Source of the DNA: Mucilaginibacter sp. OK268
Lineage (GTDB): Bacteria > Bacteroidota > Bacteroidia > Sphingobacteriales > Sphingobacteriaceae
Assembly: GCF_900103125.1 (NCBI RefSeq)
Contig: NZ_FNJV01000004.1
Location: forward strand, 413,752-477,751
Direction: 5' to 3'
DNA: 64,000 bases
Part shown: positions 35,921 through 44,113 of the stretch, piece after piece
Layout: every line of letters begins with the position of its first letter
How positions within the stretch are numbered: position 1 is the first letter of the stretch
The notes under the pieces: generated by a model
What the model saw: the letters and a program-made list of their open reading frames with translations, nothing else
Databases searched by the model: none
What the model was told of the DNA's origin: nothing
Position numbers and translations under genes: made by a program

Positions 35921-36040
35921 GGCGCAAAGTTAGGAATAATTTAGTCCATAGATCATAGTGGATGGTCCATAGATTGTAAAATGATTTATATCAATATTTT
36001 AGCTGATAACAGACGCATTGGCACAAAGGCACTCCCGCTG

Positions 36041-36871
36041 TTAGCCAATCAACATATTATCTATCAATCTTGTTTTACCGGCACGGGCAGCAACAAGTGC
36101 AACAATATTTTGAGTGTCTGAGACCGCAGTATGCAAAGTTTTTCCGTCAACTATCTCGAAATATTCCAGCTCGATCCCGGGTTCATTGCTGATCATTGAT
36201 TCTGCCTGTTGTTTTAGAGCTGGAATATTACCTGCATCAAAATTGGTTTTAACCCAATTCAAAGTTTTCGAGAGTATAAGAGCATGCTCGCGGTCATAGG
36301 GAGTTAAATGAATATTTCTTGAGCTCATGGCTAGTCCATCAGTTTCTCGTTGGGTAGGACACATGATTAATTGGACAGGCATATGCAGCAGATCAACCAT
36401 TTTGCTGATGATCAGGAACTGCTGATAATCTTTCTGGCCAAAAAAAGCGAGATCGGGCTTAACAATATTAAACAATTTAGAAACCACCTGAGTAACGCCC
36501 TGGTAATGCCCTGGTCTGAACTTGCCTTCCAATAAATGCTCCAGATCGCCTATGTCTAAATGCCATTTCTCATTATCATCATATATTTCACTAACCTCCG
36601 GATTAAACAAAACATCACAGCGAGATTGTTCAAGCAGCGCTATATCGGCAGCTATAGGCCGGGGGTATTTTTCAAGGTCTTTAGTATCGTTAAACTGTGT
36701 AGGATTTACAAAAATGCTGCAAACTACTTCTGAGCTATTTTGCTGAGCTTGTTTAATTAATGATATATGGCCCTGGTGCAGAGCGCCCAGGGTGGGAACA
36801 AAACCCACTATTTTGCCCTGTTTAGCGGTAAAATACTGAGCTATTTCATTTTTGGTGGTAAATATCTTCAA
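36041..36871 (-). CDS. panC: Pantothenate synthetase
   Basis: A 276-residue enzyme that ligates pantoate and beta-alanine using ATP. The PTLGALHQGHISLI motif (about 26-39) carries the HxGH nucleotide-binding site. VFVNPTQFN appears as IFVNPTQFND (about 53-62), then FGQKDYQQFLII and PTQRETDGLAMSSRN. The start is TTG (36871), as the conserved MKIF opening leaves no better choice. It forms the upstream gene of the panC-panD pair and is divergent from the starch-synthase-like gene. Confidence 0.96.
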   Translation of the reverse strand: MKIFTTKNEIAQYFTAKQGKIVGFVPTLGALHQGHISLIKQAQQNSSEVVCSIFVNPTQFNDTKDLEKYPRPIAADIALLEQSRCDVLFNPEVSEIYDDNEKWHLDIGDLEHLLEGKFRPGHYQGVTQVVSKLFNIVKPDLAFFGQKDYQQFLIISKMVDLLHMPVQLIMCPTQRETDGLAMSSRNIHLTPYDREHALILSKTLNWVKTNFDAGNIPALKQQAESMISNEPGIELEYFEIVDGKTLHTAVSDTQNIVALVAARAGKTRLIDNMLIG

Positions 36872-36945
36872 CGTAAAAGTTATTACAAATTTTGGTAAAG
36901 GTGTACATTTCTCTAAAAAATACCAAAAGTTACTTGCGTAATTCG

Positions 36946-36976
36946 TTGACAGTTCATATAATAATGCTTATATTTG
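36946..36976 (+). promoter_or_regulatory. Strong Bacteroidota promoter of the starch-synthase-like gene
   Basis: TTG at 36946-36948 and TATATTTG at 36969-36976, separated by 20 bases, the expected -33/-7 layout. The ATG follows at 37025. Confidence 0.75.
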
Positions 36977-37024
36977 CAGACTCAAATTTTTTGACTTCTT
37001 TACATATTTAATACTGATTAAGTG

Positions 37025-37849
37025 ATGGGTAAATCTAAGCTTTTGTTTATAACTCATGAAATGTCTCCCTTTCTCGAACTCACAAAAATTGCTGAAATAA
37101 CACGCCAACTTCCGCAGGCTATGCAGGAGAAAGGTTACGAAATTCGTATCCTTATGCCGCGTTTTGGCAATATCAATGAGCGTAGGAACAGACTTCATGA
37201 AGTGATCCGTTTATCGGGAATGAACATCATTATCAACGATAATGATAACCCGCTGATCATTAAAGTAGCATCTATCCCGGCCGCGCGTATGCAGGTGTAT
37301 TTTTTAGATAATGAGGAATATTTTCAGCGTAAACATGTGTTTGGTGATAAAGACGGTAAATTTTATGCTGATAACGATGAAAGAATGATCTTCTTTTGTA
37401 AAGGCGCATTGGAAACTGTAAAAAAATTAGGCTGGGCTCCGGATATTATTCATTGCCATGGCTGGTTAAGTTCACTGGTTCCGGCTTACTTAAAAACTAC
37501 TTATAAGGACGACCCGACATTTAAAAACTCTAAGATCATTTATTCTATTTACGAAAATGACTTTAAAGAGAAATTGGATGCTGATTTCGCACAAAAAGCG
37601 GTAATGAGTAACATGACCGAACAACATGTTGAAGCTTATAAAGAGGGCTCTAATTCTGCGTTATACGCTGGGGCCATTCAGTACTCTGACGGAATTGTTT
37701 TGGGCAGTGAGAATATAGATGCAGATGTGTTAAATAATGTTAAAAACAGCAATAAATCGGTTTTAGAATTTGATTCTACCGCAGATTTCGAAAATTATTA
37801 CAATTTTTACGACGAAATTACCAACGATGAATTGGTGCATGTTGCTTAA
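37025..37849 (+). CDS. Starch/glycogen-synthase-like N-terminal domain protein (single GT5 Rossmann half)
   Basis: A 274-residue protein matching only the first half of GT5 glycogen synthase: MGKSKLLFITHEMSPFLELTK at the start and PDIIHCHGWLSSLVPAYLK near 140-158. The KxGGLADV ADP-glucose loop of real GT5 enzymes is replaced by ELTKIAEIT, and the C-terminal GT-B half is absent. It is therefore probably not a polymerase. It may be a regulatory or binding protein. ATG at 37025 is used, with a GTG one codon before. It leads a cluster with the DUF4270 gene (15-base gap) and glmS, next to panC-panD; I recall this order from other Bacteroidota. Confidence 0.8.
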   Translation: MGKSKLLFITHEMSPFLELTKIAEITRQLPQAMQEKGYEIRILMPRFGNINERRNRLHEVIRLSGMNIIINDNDNPLIIKVASIPAARMQVYFLDNEEYFQRKHVFGDKDGKFYADNDERMIFFCKGALETVKKLGWAPDIIHCHGWLSSLVPAYLKTTYKDDPTFKNSKIIYSIYENDFKEKLDADFAQKAVMSNMTEQHVEAYKEGSNSALYAGAIQYSDGIVLGSENIDADVLNNVKNSNKSVLEFDSTADFENYYNFYDEITNDELVHVA

Positions 37850-37864
37850 TCTTTAATATTATAT

Positions 37865-39262
37865 ATGAAATTTTTAAGATTAGACTTATTGACCCTGTTA
37901 ATAAGTCTTTTTATTTTTACTAGTTGTAAACGACAGGATGGAATTGGTTTGGGTATTGATCCAACCAACCAGATTAATGGTAGCCTGGTTGTTGATACCA
38001 ACATTGTTATCCGTACAGAAGTCGATTCTTCGGCAGTAACATCGGCACTTGCAAAAACACCACTTGGTAACTTTACTGATCCTTCATTTGGAACCGTTAT
38101 CTCAAATGTGGCTCTTGGTATTTCATTGCCAAACGACGCAGCTTATACTGTACCTGCAGGTACATTGACTATTGACTCAGCCGTACTTGTGCTAAGATAT
38201 GCTAATGGGTTTTATGGCGACTCTGTTGCTACGCGCTATACTGCGAATGTTTATCAATTAGCAGAAAAAGCTGCTGTTCAAACTTATTACAATACTAAGC
38301 GCTGGCAGGTGAATCTGGGAGCGGTGCTGGGAACCAGAACATTTACAGCACGTACACATGATAGTGTGACTATAGCCAATATCAGAACAGGTAAGGTTGA
38401 CACGATACAAAAAGTTGGCCCACAGGTGCGTATACCATTTAGTAAGGCGTTTATATACAATAATCTATTCAATGCAAACGGTTCGCAATTAGCCTCTACA
38501 CTACTCTTTCAAAATGCAGTAAAAGGCTTATATGTTACGGTGAATAAAGGACAAGCTACTGACGCAGGTGGTATTTTACAACTGGCACTTGACTCTTCAC
38601 GGTTAGATGTGTTTTATAAAACAGTTAATGGTTCAACAATAGATACTGCTTCAGTTACATTGCCTATTGTATCGCATAGTGCCGAGATAAAATATACCTA
38701 TACTACAACTATTCAGGCATTATTAACAGATAAAGTAAATTCACAAAACACAGTTTATCTGCAAGGATTGGCAGGATTAAGGGCTAAAGTGAGTTTTCCG
38801 GGCCTTGACAAATTTAACCCGGATTCCATTGTGCTGAATCGGGCTGAGTTGGTCATTACGCCTCAGCCTAACTCCGGAATACCTTACGCGCCGTTGCCAA
38901 AGTTAACTATGTATCAGTTAGATATAGCTCACCAGCGGACATATATCCAGGATGCTTCACCAAGTGATGCGCGTAATCAAATATCAGCGTTTGGAGGCAG
39001 GTACGATAAAACCAAGAAAGAGTATCATTTTCTCGTTACAGCCTACGTTCAGGATTTGATACGTAAAAAAACAGTTGATTACGGAACTTTTATTGCCCCG
39101 ATTGATACAACCGAAGTTACCACAGCAAGTGGCAGTAGTGTTGGAACAACAAGTATTACTCCGAGCGTGCAAACAGCAGCCCGTACCGTTGCAGTTGGGA
39201 GCGACAAAAGCTCACCTTATAAGATCAAGCTAAATATTATTTACACCCGGATACGTAAATAA
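37865..39262 (+). CDS. DUF4270 domain lipoprotein
   Basis: A 465-residue protein with lipobox IFTSC (Cys about 21). The DUF4270 pattern is visible: an early LGIDP segment, then VDTNIVIRTEVDSSAV, TPLGNFTDPSFGTVISNVALGI, DSAVLVLRYANGFYGDS, RIPFSKAFIYNNLF and the closing PYKIKLNIIYTRIRK. It is a mostly-beta outer-surface protein of unproven role, restricted to Bacteroidota. It immediately follows the starch-synthase-like gene (15 bases) and is ended by a strong terminator, so the two genes are a likely operon. Confidence 0.88.
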   Translation: MKFLRLDLLTLLISLFIFTSCKRQDGIGLGIDPTNQINGSLVVDTNIVIRTEVDSSAVTSALAKTPLGNFTDPSFGTVISNVALGISLPNDAAYTVPAGTLTIDSAVLVLRYANGFYGDSVATRYTANVYQLAEKAAVQTYYNTKRWQVNLGAVLGTRTFTARTHDSVTIANIRTGKVDTIQKVGPQVRIPFSKAFIYNNLFNANGSQLASTLLFQNAVKGLYVTVNKGQATDAGGILQLALDSSRLDVFYKTVNGSTIDTASVTLPIVSHSAEIKYTYTTTIQALLTDKVNSQNTVYLQGLAGLRAKVSFPGLDKFNPDSIVLNRAELVITPQPNSGIPYAPLPKLTMYQLDIAHQRTYIQDASPSDARNQISAFGGRYDKTKKEYHFLVTAYVQDLIRKKTVDYGTFIAPIDTTEVTTASGSSVGTTSITPSVQTAARTVAVGSDKSSPYKIKLNIIYTRIRK

Positions 39263-39286
39263 ATAAAAGCATATATTAATAAAAAG

Positions 39287-39308
39287 AATCCCCGTTAAGG
39301 GGATTTTT
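39287..39308 (+). terminator. Terminator of the starch-synthase-like/DUF4270 operon
   Basis: AATCCCC (39287-39293) pairs with GGGGATT (39299-39305), then a T run to 39308. Confidence 0.85.
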
Positions 39309-39416
39309 TGTTTAAGCCAATTCCACTTTTTAAAATTTGTTTTTAAGTAGGGAAAAACTCTTCCTATTTGTGAAAAAATCAAAATAATAAGCTGTGATTT
39401 ATGTTATATAGCTAAT

Positions 39417-39424
39417 TATTTTTG
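39417..39424 (+). promoter_or_regulatory. -7 box TATTTTTG of glmS
   Basis: Matches TAnnTTTG 27 bases before the glmS ATG. No good TTG at the -33 position. Confidence 0.55.
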
Positions 39425-39451
39425 CTCCATTTACATTTTATTAAATTTATT

Positions 39452-41287
39452 ATGTGCGGAATTGTTGGTTATATAGGCTACCGGGATGCTTATCCCATTA
39501 TTATAAAAGGGCTTCATCGTTTAGAGTATCGGGGCTATGATAGTGCCGGCATTGCTTTGCTTGATGAGGAACTGAAAGTTTACAAAAAGGCAGGCAAGGT
39601 TGATGATCTTGAAAAGTTTGTTAAAGATATTGACCTGAAGGGATCAATTGGCATGGGACATACCCGCTGGGCGACACATGGTGAACCAAGCGACCGTAAC
39701 TCACACCCTCATTCATCAGGAAACCGTAAGTTAACCATTATTCATAATGGCATAATTGAAAACTACGGTGTTATAAAAGAAACTTTGCTGGCCAAAGGGC
39801 ATACCTTTAAAAGTGATACGGATACCGAGGTGCTGATTCATCTCATCGAGGATATACAGCTACAGGGAGGACTTGAACTGCGCGATGCTGTGCGGGTTGC
39901 TTTGAATAAGGTAATAGGTGCTTACGCTATTGTGATCATGGATGCCGATGAGCCCGATCTGTTAATAGCAGCCCGTAAAGGGAGCCCAATGGTGATAGGT
40001 GTGGGCAAAGGCGAATATTTTATAGCTTCGGACGCTACACCAATTGTAGAATATACTAAAAATGTGATCTACTTAAATGATAATGAGATAGCTTACATCA
40101 ACCGGGAAAACCTGCTGATCAAAAATATAGATAATTCGGTTCAAACCCCATACATACAGGAGCTTGATCTGAAGCTGGAGATGCTTGAAAAAGGCGGGTA
40201 TGATCACTTCATGCTTAAAGAGATATATGAGCAGCCGCGTTCCATTCGTGATTGTCTGCGTGGGCGTATATATCCGCAACAGGGTAAAGTGCAATTGGGA
40301 GGCATCAAAGAGTATGCTGAGAAGCTAAAAAATGTAGATCGCATCATTATTATAGCCTGTGGTACTTCCTGGCATGCCGGCCTGGTAGGTGAATACCTGA
40401 TCGAGGAGTATGCCCGTGTTCCGGTTGAAGTGGAATATGCATCGGAGTTTAGATATCGTAACCCCATCATTACCGAAAAAGACCTGGTGATAGCCATATC
40501 ACAATCGGGCGAAACCGCCGATACTATGGCCGCTATTGAATTAGCGAAGGAAAAAGGTGCTACCATATTTGGTGTTTGTAATGTCGTGGGAGCATCTATA
40601 CCGCGTGTTACCCATGCAGGGGTTTACACCCATGCCGGTCCGGAAATTGGTGTAGCTTCTACAAAAGCTTTTACCGCCCAGGTAAGTGTATTAACGCTAA
40701 TGGCATTTTACATAGCGCAACAAAGAGGCACTATAACACAAAGCAAGCTTGTAGAATACCTGACAGAGTTGAATGAGGTTCCGCAACTGGTAGAAAAAGC
40801 ATTAAAATCAAATGAGCGGGTGAAAGAAATTGCCGCGAAATTCAAAGATTCAACGAATTGCCTGTTTCTGGGTAGGGGAAGTTCTTTCCCTGTTGCATTA
40901 GAAGGCGCTTTAAAGCTTAAGGAAATATCCTATATACATGCCGAAGGTTATCCGGCTGCCGAAATGAAACATGGTCCTATTGCTTTAATTGATGATGATA
41001 TGCCTGTAGTATTTATTGCTACCCAGCATTCATCTTACGAAAAAGTAATCAGTAATATCCAGGAGGTAAAAGCCCGCAAAGGCCACGTCATCGCTATTGT
41101 TACCGAAGGGGATACCGAGGTGAGAAATATGGCTGATTATGTGATCGAGATACCGCAAACCAACGAAGCGTTTGTACCGCTGGTAGCTACTATACCGCTG
41201 CAGTTATTGGCTTATCATATTGCCGTGATGCGGGGCTGTAATGTCGATCAGCCGCGTAACCTGGCCAAATCTGTTACGGTGGAGTAG
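39452..41287 (+). CDS. glmS: Glutamine-fructose-6-phosphate aminotransferase (isomerizing)
   Basis: A 611-residue enzyme making glucosamine-6-phosphate for peptidoglycan and LPS. The start is the ATG at 39452, exposing the N-terminal nucleophile Cys2 (MCGIVGYIGY); an in-frame TTG 10 codons earlier is rejected. The glutaminase domain (about 1-240) has HTRWATHGEPSDRNSHPH. Two SIS domains (about 285-600) contain ACGTSWHAG, SQSGETADT, STKAFTAQV and EGYPAAEMKHGP, ending in the family signature QPRNLAKSVTVE. A TAnnTTTG promoter and a strong downstream terminator bound it as a single transcript. Confidence 0.97.
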   Translation: MCGIVGYIGYRDAYPIIIKGLHRLEYRGYDSAGIALLDEELKVYKKAGKVDDLEKFVKDIDLKGSIGMGHTRWATHGEPSDRNSHPHSSGNRKLTIIHNGIIENYGVIKETLLAKGHTFKSDTDTEVLIHLIEDIQLQGGLELRDAVRVALNKVIGAYAIVIMDADEPDLLIAARKGSPMVIGVGKGEYFIASDATPIVEYTKNVIYLNDNEIAYINRENLLIKNIDNSVQTPYIQELDLKLEMLEKGGYDHFMLKEIYEQPRSIRDCLRGRIYPQQGKVQLGGIKEYAEKLKNVDRIIIIACGTSWHAGLVGEYLIEEYARVPVEVEYASEFRYRNPIITEKDLVIAISQSGETADTMAAIELAKEKGATIFGVCNVVGASIPRVTHAGVYTHAGPEIGVASTKAFTAQVSVLTLMAFYIAQQRGTITQSKLVEYLTELNEVPQLVEKALKSNERVKEIAAKFKDSTNCLFLGRGSSFPVALEGALKLKEISYIHAEGYPAAEMKHGPIALIDDDMPVVFIATQHSSYEKVISNIQEVKARKGHVIAIVTEGDTEVRNMADYVIEIPQTNEAFVPLVATIPLQLLAYHIAVMRGCNVDQPRNLAKSVTVE

Positions 41288-41383
41288 TGGAGTTTGCAGT
41301 TAGTAGTGGGCAGTTTGCAGCTTTTTAACAGCAAACAATTTCTTCAGAATCTGATATTCTATTAGGTTTTAATACGGATTCAT

Positions 41384-41420
41384 AAAAAAAGCGATGGTTT
41401 TTAACTCCATCGCTTTTTTT
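41384..41420. terminator. Bidirectional terminator between glmS and catalase genes
   Basis: AAAAAAAGCGATGG (41384-41397) pairs with CCATCGCTTTTTTT (41407-41420). It lies between convergent genes. Confidence 0.9.
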
Positions 41421-41456
41421 ATATAAGTCTGCAAACTGCCAACCGAAGACTGCTAA

Positions 41457-42962
41457 CTATACAGAAGCCGGCATTTGCTTCATGGTTTCAGCAAGATCAA
41501 GCTCAAGGCCTTTGGCAATGGCCATACCTAAATTGATATCCGCTCTGAACCAGTGACACAACTGACGATTAACGATCTGATCTTTCTTAGGTCCATCAAT
41601 ACCGCTCATAGAGTTTACGATATTGGTGATCAAATCATGTTTTCCTTGTGCATCCATTAAGCGATATAAATTACCTGGTTGGGTATAATGATCGTTTTCA
41701 CCTTCTCCGTTACGATCATACCAGTCGCCTACAGAGTTACCAAAATCCCAGGCCGGTTCTTTGTAAGTTTGATCTGCTTCAATATCATCAAAGCTGTTTG
41801 GGAAATAGTTAGGACCCGAACCTCCGTTACCATCTACACGCATTTGACCATCCCGCTGGTAATTGTTTATCATGAACGGGCATTTATTAACCGGGATCTG
41901 TTCATAATTACCGCCCAGGCGATAGCGATGTGCGTCCGGATAAGAAAGGATACGGCCTTGTAACATTTTATCAGGTGAGTAGCCAACACCATCAATTACG
42001 TGTGCCGGGGCAAAAGCAGCCTGCTCTACATGGGCAAAATAATTGTCGGGGTTTTCGTTTAGCTCCATAACACCTACATCTATCAATGGATAATCTGCAT
42101 GAGGCCATACTTTGGTTAAATCAAATGGGTTGATATGATATGTTGCGGCATCAGCTTCGGGCATTACCTGTATTTTCATGTCCCATTTCGGGAAATTGCC
42201 ATTATCAATAGCTGTTAGCAAGTCGTGTTGCGCAAAGTCGGGATTTTTGCCGCGCATTTGGCCTGCTTCTGCATCGGTAAAGTTTTTAATGCCTTGTTGC
42301 GTTTTAAAGTGGAATTTCACCCAAAATCTTTCATTTTTAGCATTGATGAACGAGAAGGTATGGCTGCCAAATCCATCCATATGACGATAGCCATAAGGAG
42401 TACCCCTGTCGCTCATCAGGATGGTCACCTGGTGCAGACTTTCTGGGTTTAACGACCAAAAATCCCATACCATGGTAGCACTTTTACAATTGGTATATGG
42501 ATCGCGTTTTTGGGTATGGATAAAATCTCCGAATTTCTTAGGGTCTTTTATGAAAAATACAGGTGTATTGTTACCTACCAGATCCCAGTTGCCATCTTCA
42601 GTGTAAAATTTGATGGCAAAACCGCGCGGATCGCGCTCGGTATCGGCCGAACCTTTTTCTCCGCCAACGGTCGAAAATCGTAAAAATAATTTAGTTTGTT
42701 TACCTATCTGGTTAAACACTTTGGCACGGGTGTATTTTGAAATATCATGCGTTATGGTTAGCGTTCCATAAGCGCCAGACCCTTTGGCATGTACCACGCG
42801 TTCGGGGATACGTTCACGATTAAAATGAGCCATTTTTTCATGAAGAATATAGTCCTGCAACAAGATAGGTCCTCTTGGTCCGGCTGTTTGCGAATTTTCA
42901 TTTTCAGCATATGGTCTGCCAGAGGCAGTGGTCAGTTTCTTTTTATTAGTTTCCATAGTCAT
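41457..42962 (-). CDS. katA: Monofunctional heme catalase
   Basis: A 501-residue small-subunit (clade 3) catalase that dismutates H2O2. Key segments are the distal His in RIPERVVHAKGSGAYG, the distal Asn in DGNWDLVGNNTPVFFI, and the proximal heme Tyr in the RILSYPDAHRYRLGGNY signature. No signal peptide, so it is cytoplasmic. The ATG at 42962 is used; a second Met follows two codons later, and a TTG lies six codons upstream. It is divergent from an OxyR-type gene, which fits peroxide-dependent activation. A close GAAGTTTG match to the -7 box lies on the minus strand near 42975. Confidence 0.96.
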   Translation of the reverse strand: MTMETNKKKLTTASGRPYAENENSQTAGPRGPILLQDYILHEKMAHFNRERIPERVVHAKGSGAYGTLTITHDISKYTRAKVFNQIGKQTKLFLRFSTVGGEKGSADTERDPRGFAIKFYTEDGNWDLVGNNTPVFFIKDPKKFGDFIHTQKRDPYTNCKSATMVWDFWSLNPESLHQVTILMSDRGTPYGYRHMDGFGSHTFSFINAKNERFWVKFHFKTQQGIKNFTDAEAGQMRGKNPDFAQHDLLTAIDNGNFPKWDMKIQVMPEADAATYHINPFDLTKVWPHADYPLIDVGVMELNENPDNYFAHVEQAAFAPAHVIDGVGYSPDKMLQGRILSYPDAHRYRLGGNYEQIPVNKCPFMINNYQRDGQMRVDGNGGSGPNYFPNSFDDIEADQTYKEPAWDFGNSVGDWYDRNGEGENDHYTQPGNLYRLMDAQGKHDLITNIVNSMSGIDGPKKDQIVNRQLCHWFRADINLGMAIAKGLELDLAETMKQMPASV

Positions 42963-43020
42963 CGGGGTTTCGTATTTCAAACTTCATCATAATATTTCAA
43001 TAGAGAAAATCAATAATTGT

Positions 43021-43028
43021 TATATTTG
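43021..43028 (+). promoter_or_regulatory. -7 box TATATTTG of oxyR
   Basis: Exact TAnnTTTG, 16 bases before the oxyR ATG, in the 82-bp katA/oxyR divergent region where an OxyR operator would be expected. Confidence 0.6.
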
Positions 43029-43044
43029 AATAGAATTTATCTAT

Positions 43045-43980
43045 ATGACTATTACTCAATTGGAATATATTGTAGCTGTTGACACCTATCGGAGTTTCGT
43101 GATCGCAGCCGAAAAATGCTTTGTTACCCAACCTACATTAAGTATGCAGGTGCAAAAGCTGGAAGATACCCTGGGCGTGAAACTATTCGATCGTAGTAAA
43201 CAGCCGGTAACCCCTACGGAAATTGGCATTGAGATTATTACGCAAGCCCGTATCATGCTGTCGGAAAGCGAAAAAATAAAAGAAATTATTACCGACAGAC
43301 AAAAAGAACTATCCGGCGAATTGAGGGTTGGTATTATACCCACCGTATCACCTTATATATTACCCAAGATCATACGGGGTTTTATTGAAAAATATCCGCA
43401 GGTTAAATTGATCGTTTGGGAGCAAACTACCGAAGATATAATACAGCAGTTAAAGCTGGGCAAGATCGATTGTGGTATCATGTCGACCCCGCTCCATGAA
43501 AGCTCATTAACCGAGATCCCTGTATTTTACGAGAACTTTGTGGCTTATGTATCTAAAAACAGCAAACTGTCCAAAAAGAAGAATATCAATCCAGAAGATA
43601 TTGATATGGAGGAGATCTGGGTGCTTAACGAAGGGCATTGCATGCGCGAACAGGTTTTAAATATTTGCCAGCGGCGTAAATCGACCAAAGGCTTCCTTCA
43701 TTTTGAATATAATACCGGCAGTGTTGAAACCCTGAAGCGCATGGTTGACCAAAACAATGGCGCTACCATTTTGCCTGAGCTGGCTTTAGCCGAACTAACT
43801 GATAAACAACTGGACAAGGTGCGCTATTTTAAATCACCCGAACCTGCACGCGAAGTAAGCATAGTGATACAGCGTAATTTTTTAAAGCGAAGAATGATTG
43901 AAGCTTTAAAAAATGAAATACTTGAGTTTGTACCCAAACGAATGAAGAGTAAAAGGAAGAAAGAGGTAATGGATATCTAA
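43045..43980 (+). CDS. oxyR: OxyR-type LysR peroxide sensor
   Basis: A 311-residue LysR-family regulator. The winged helix-turn-helix is at about 1-60 (TQPTLSMQVQKLEDTLGVKLFDR). The effector domain carries the redox pair Cys199 (GHCMRE) and Cys208 (QVLNIC), at the same positions as C199/C208 of E. coli OxyR, which form the peroxide-sensing disulfide. Cys25 and Cys143 are extra. Divergent from katA with a short shared region, so catalase is its probable main target. The basic C-tail (RMKSKRKKEVMDI) is slightly longer than usual. Confidence 0.95.
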   Translation: MTITQLEYIVAVDTYRSFVIAAEKCFVTQPTLSMQVQKLEDTLGVKLFDRSKQPVTPTEIGIEIITQARIMLSESEKIKEIITDRQKELSGELRVGIIPTVSPYILPKIIRGFIEKYPQVKLIVWEQTTEDIIQQLKLGKIDCGIMSTPLHESSLTEIPVFYENFVAYVSKNSKLSKKKNINPEDIDMEEIWVLNEGHCMREQVLNICQRRKSTKGFLHFEYNTGSVETLKRMVDQNNGATILPELALAELTDKQLDKVRYFKSPEPAREVSIVIQRNFLKRRMIEALKNEILEFVPKRMKSKRKKEVMDI

Positions 43981-44033
43981 GTTTTAGCCATATAAATTGG
44001 TTTAGCTAATTTCCTGGGGCTGTATTTTATTAT

Positions 44034-44048
44034 TTATAATTATTCTAA
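44034..44048 (+). promoter_or_regulatory. Fur/PerR-like 7-1-7 box 1 (TTATAATTATTCTAA)
   Basis: Differs at one position from TTATAATnATTATAA. It lies 5 bases upstream of the -33 element of the siderophore receptor promoter. Confidence 0.6.
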
Positions 44049-44053
44049 ATAAT

Positions 44054-44084
44054 TTGGATTGTTAGGGGCTGTGTCTTATTTTTG
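44054..44084 (+). promoter_or_regulatory. Promoter of the siderophore receptor gene
   Basis: TTG at 44054-44056 and TATTTTTG at 44077-44084 with a 20-base spacer. Transcription would begin near 44090, giving a leader of about 24 bases. Confidence 0.75.
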
Positions 44085-44093
44085 GCGGATTGT

Positions 44094-44108
44094 TTATAAT
44101 TAGTCTAA
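44094..44108 (+). promoter_or_regulatory. Fur/PerR-like 7-1-7 box 2 (TTATAATTAGTCTAA)
   Basis: Two mismatches to TTATAATnATTATAA and exactly 60 bases downstream of box 1, just past the predicted transcription start, an ideal place for repression. Confidence 0.6.
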
Positions 44109-44113
44109 ATAAA

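Noticed and set aside
37025..37849. The starch-synthase-like gene as a truncated pseudogene
   Set aside because: It has a strong promoter, an intact frame and a tight spacing to the next gene, in an arrangement I recall from other Bacteroidota.
42963..42980. TTG start at 42980 for catalase
   Set aside because: The ATG at 42962 is closer to the conserved region, and the TTG overlaps the putative promoter.
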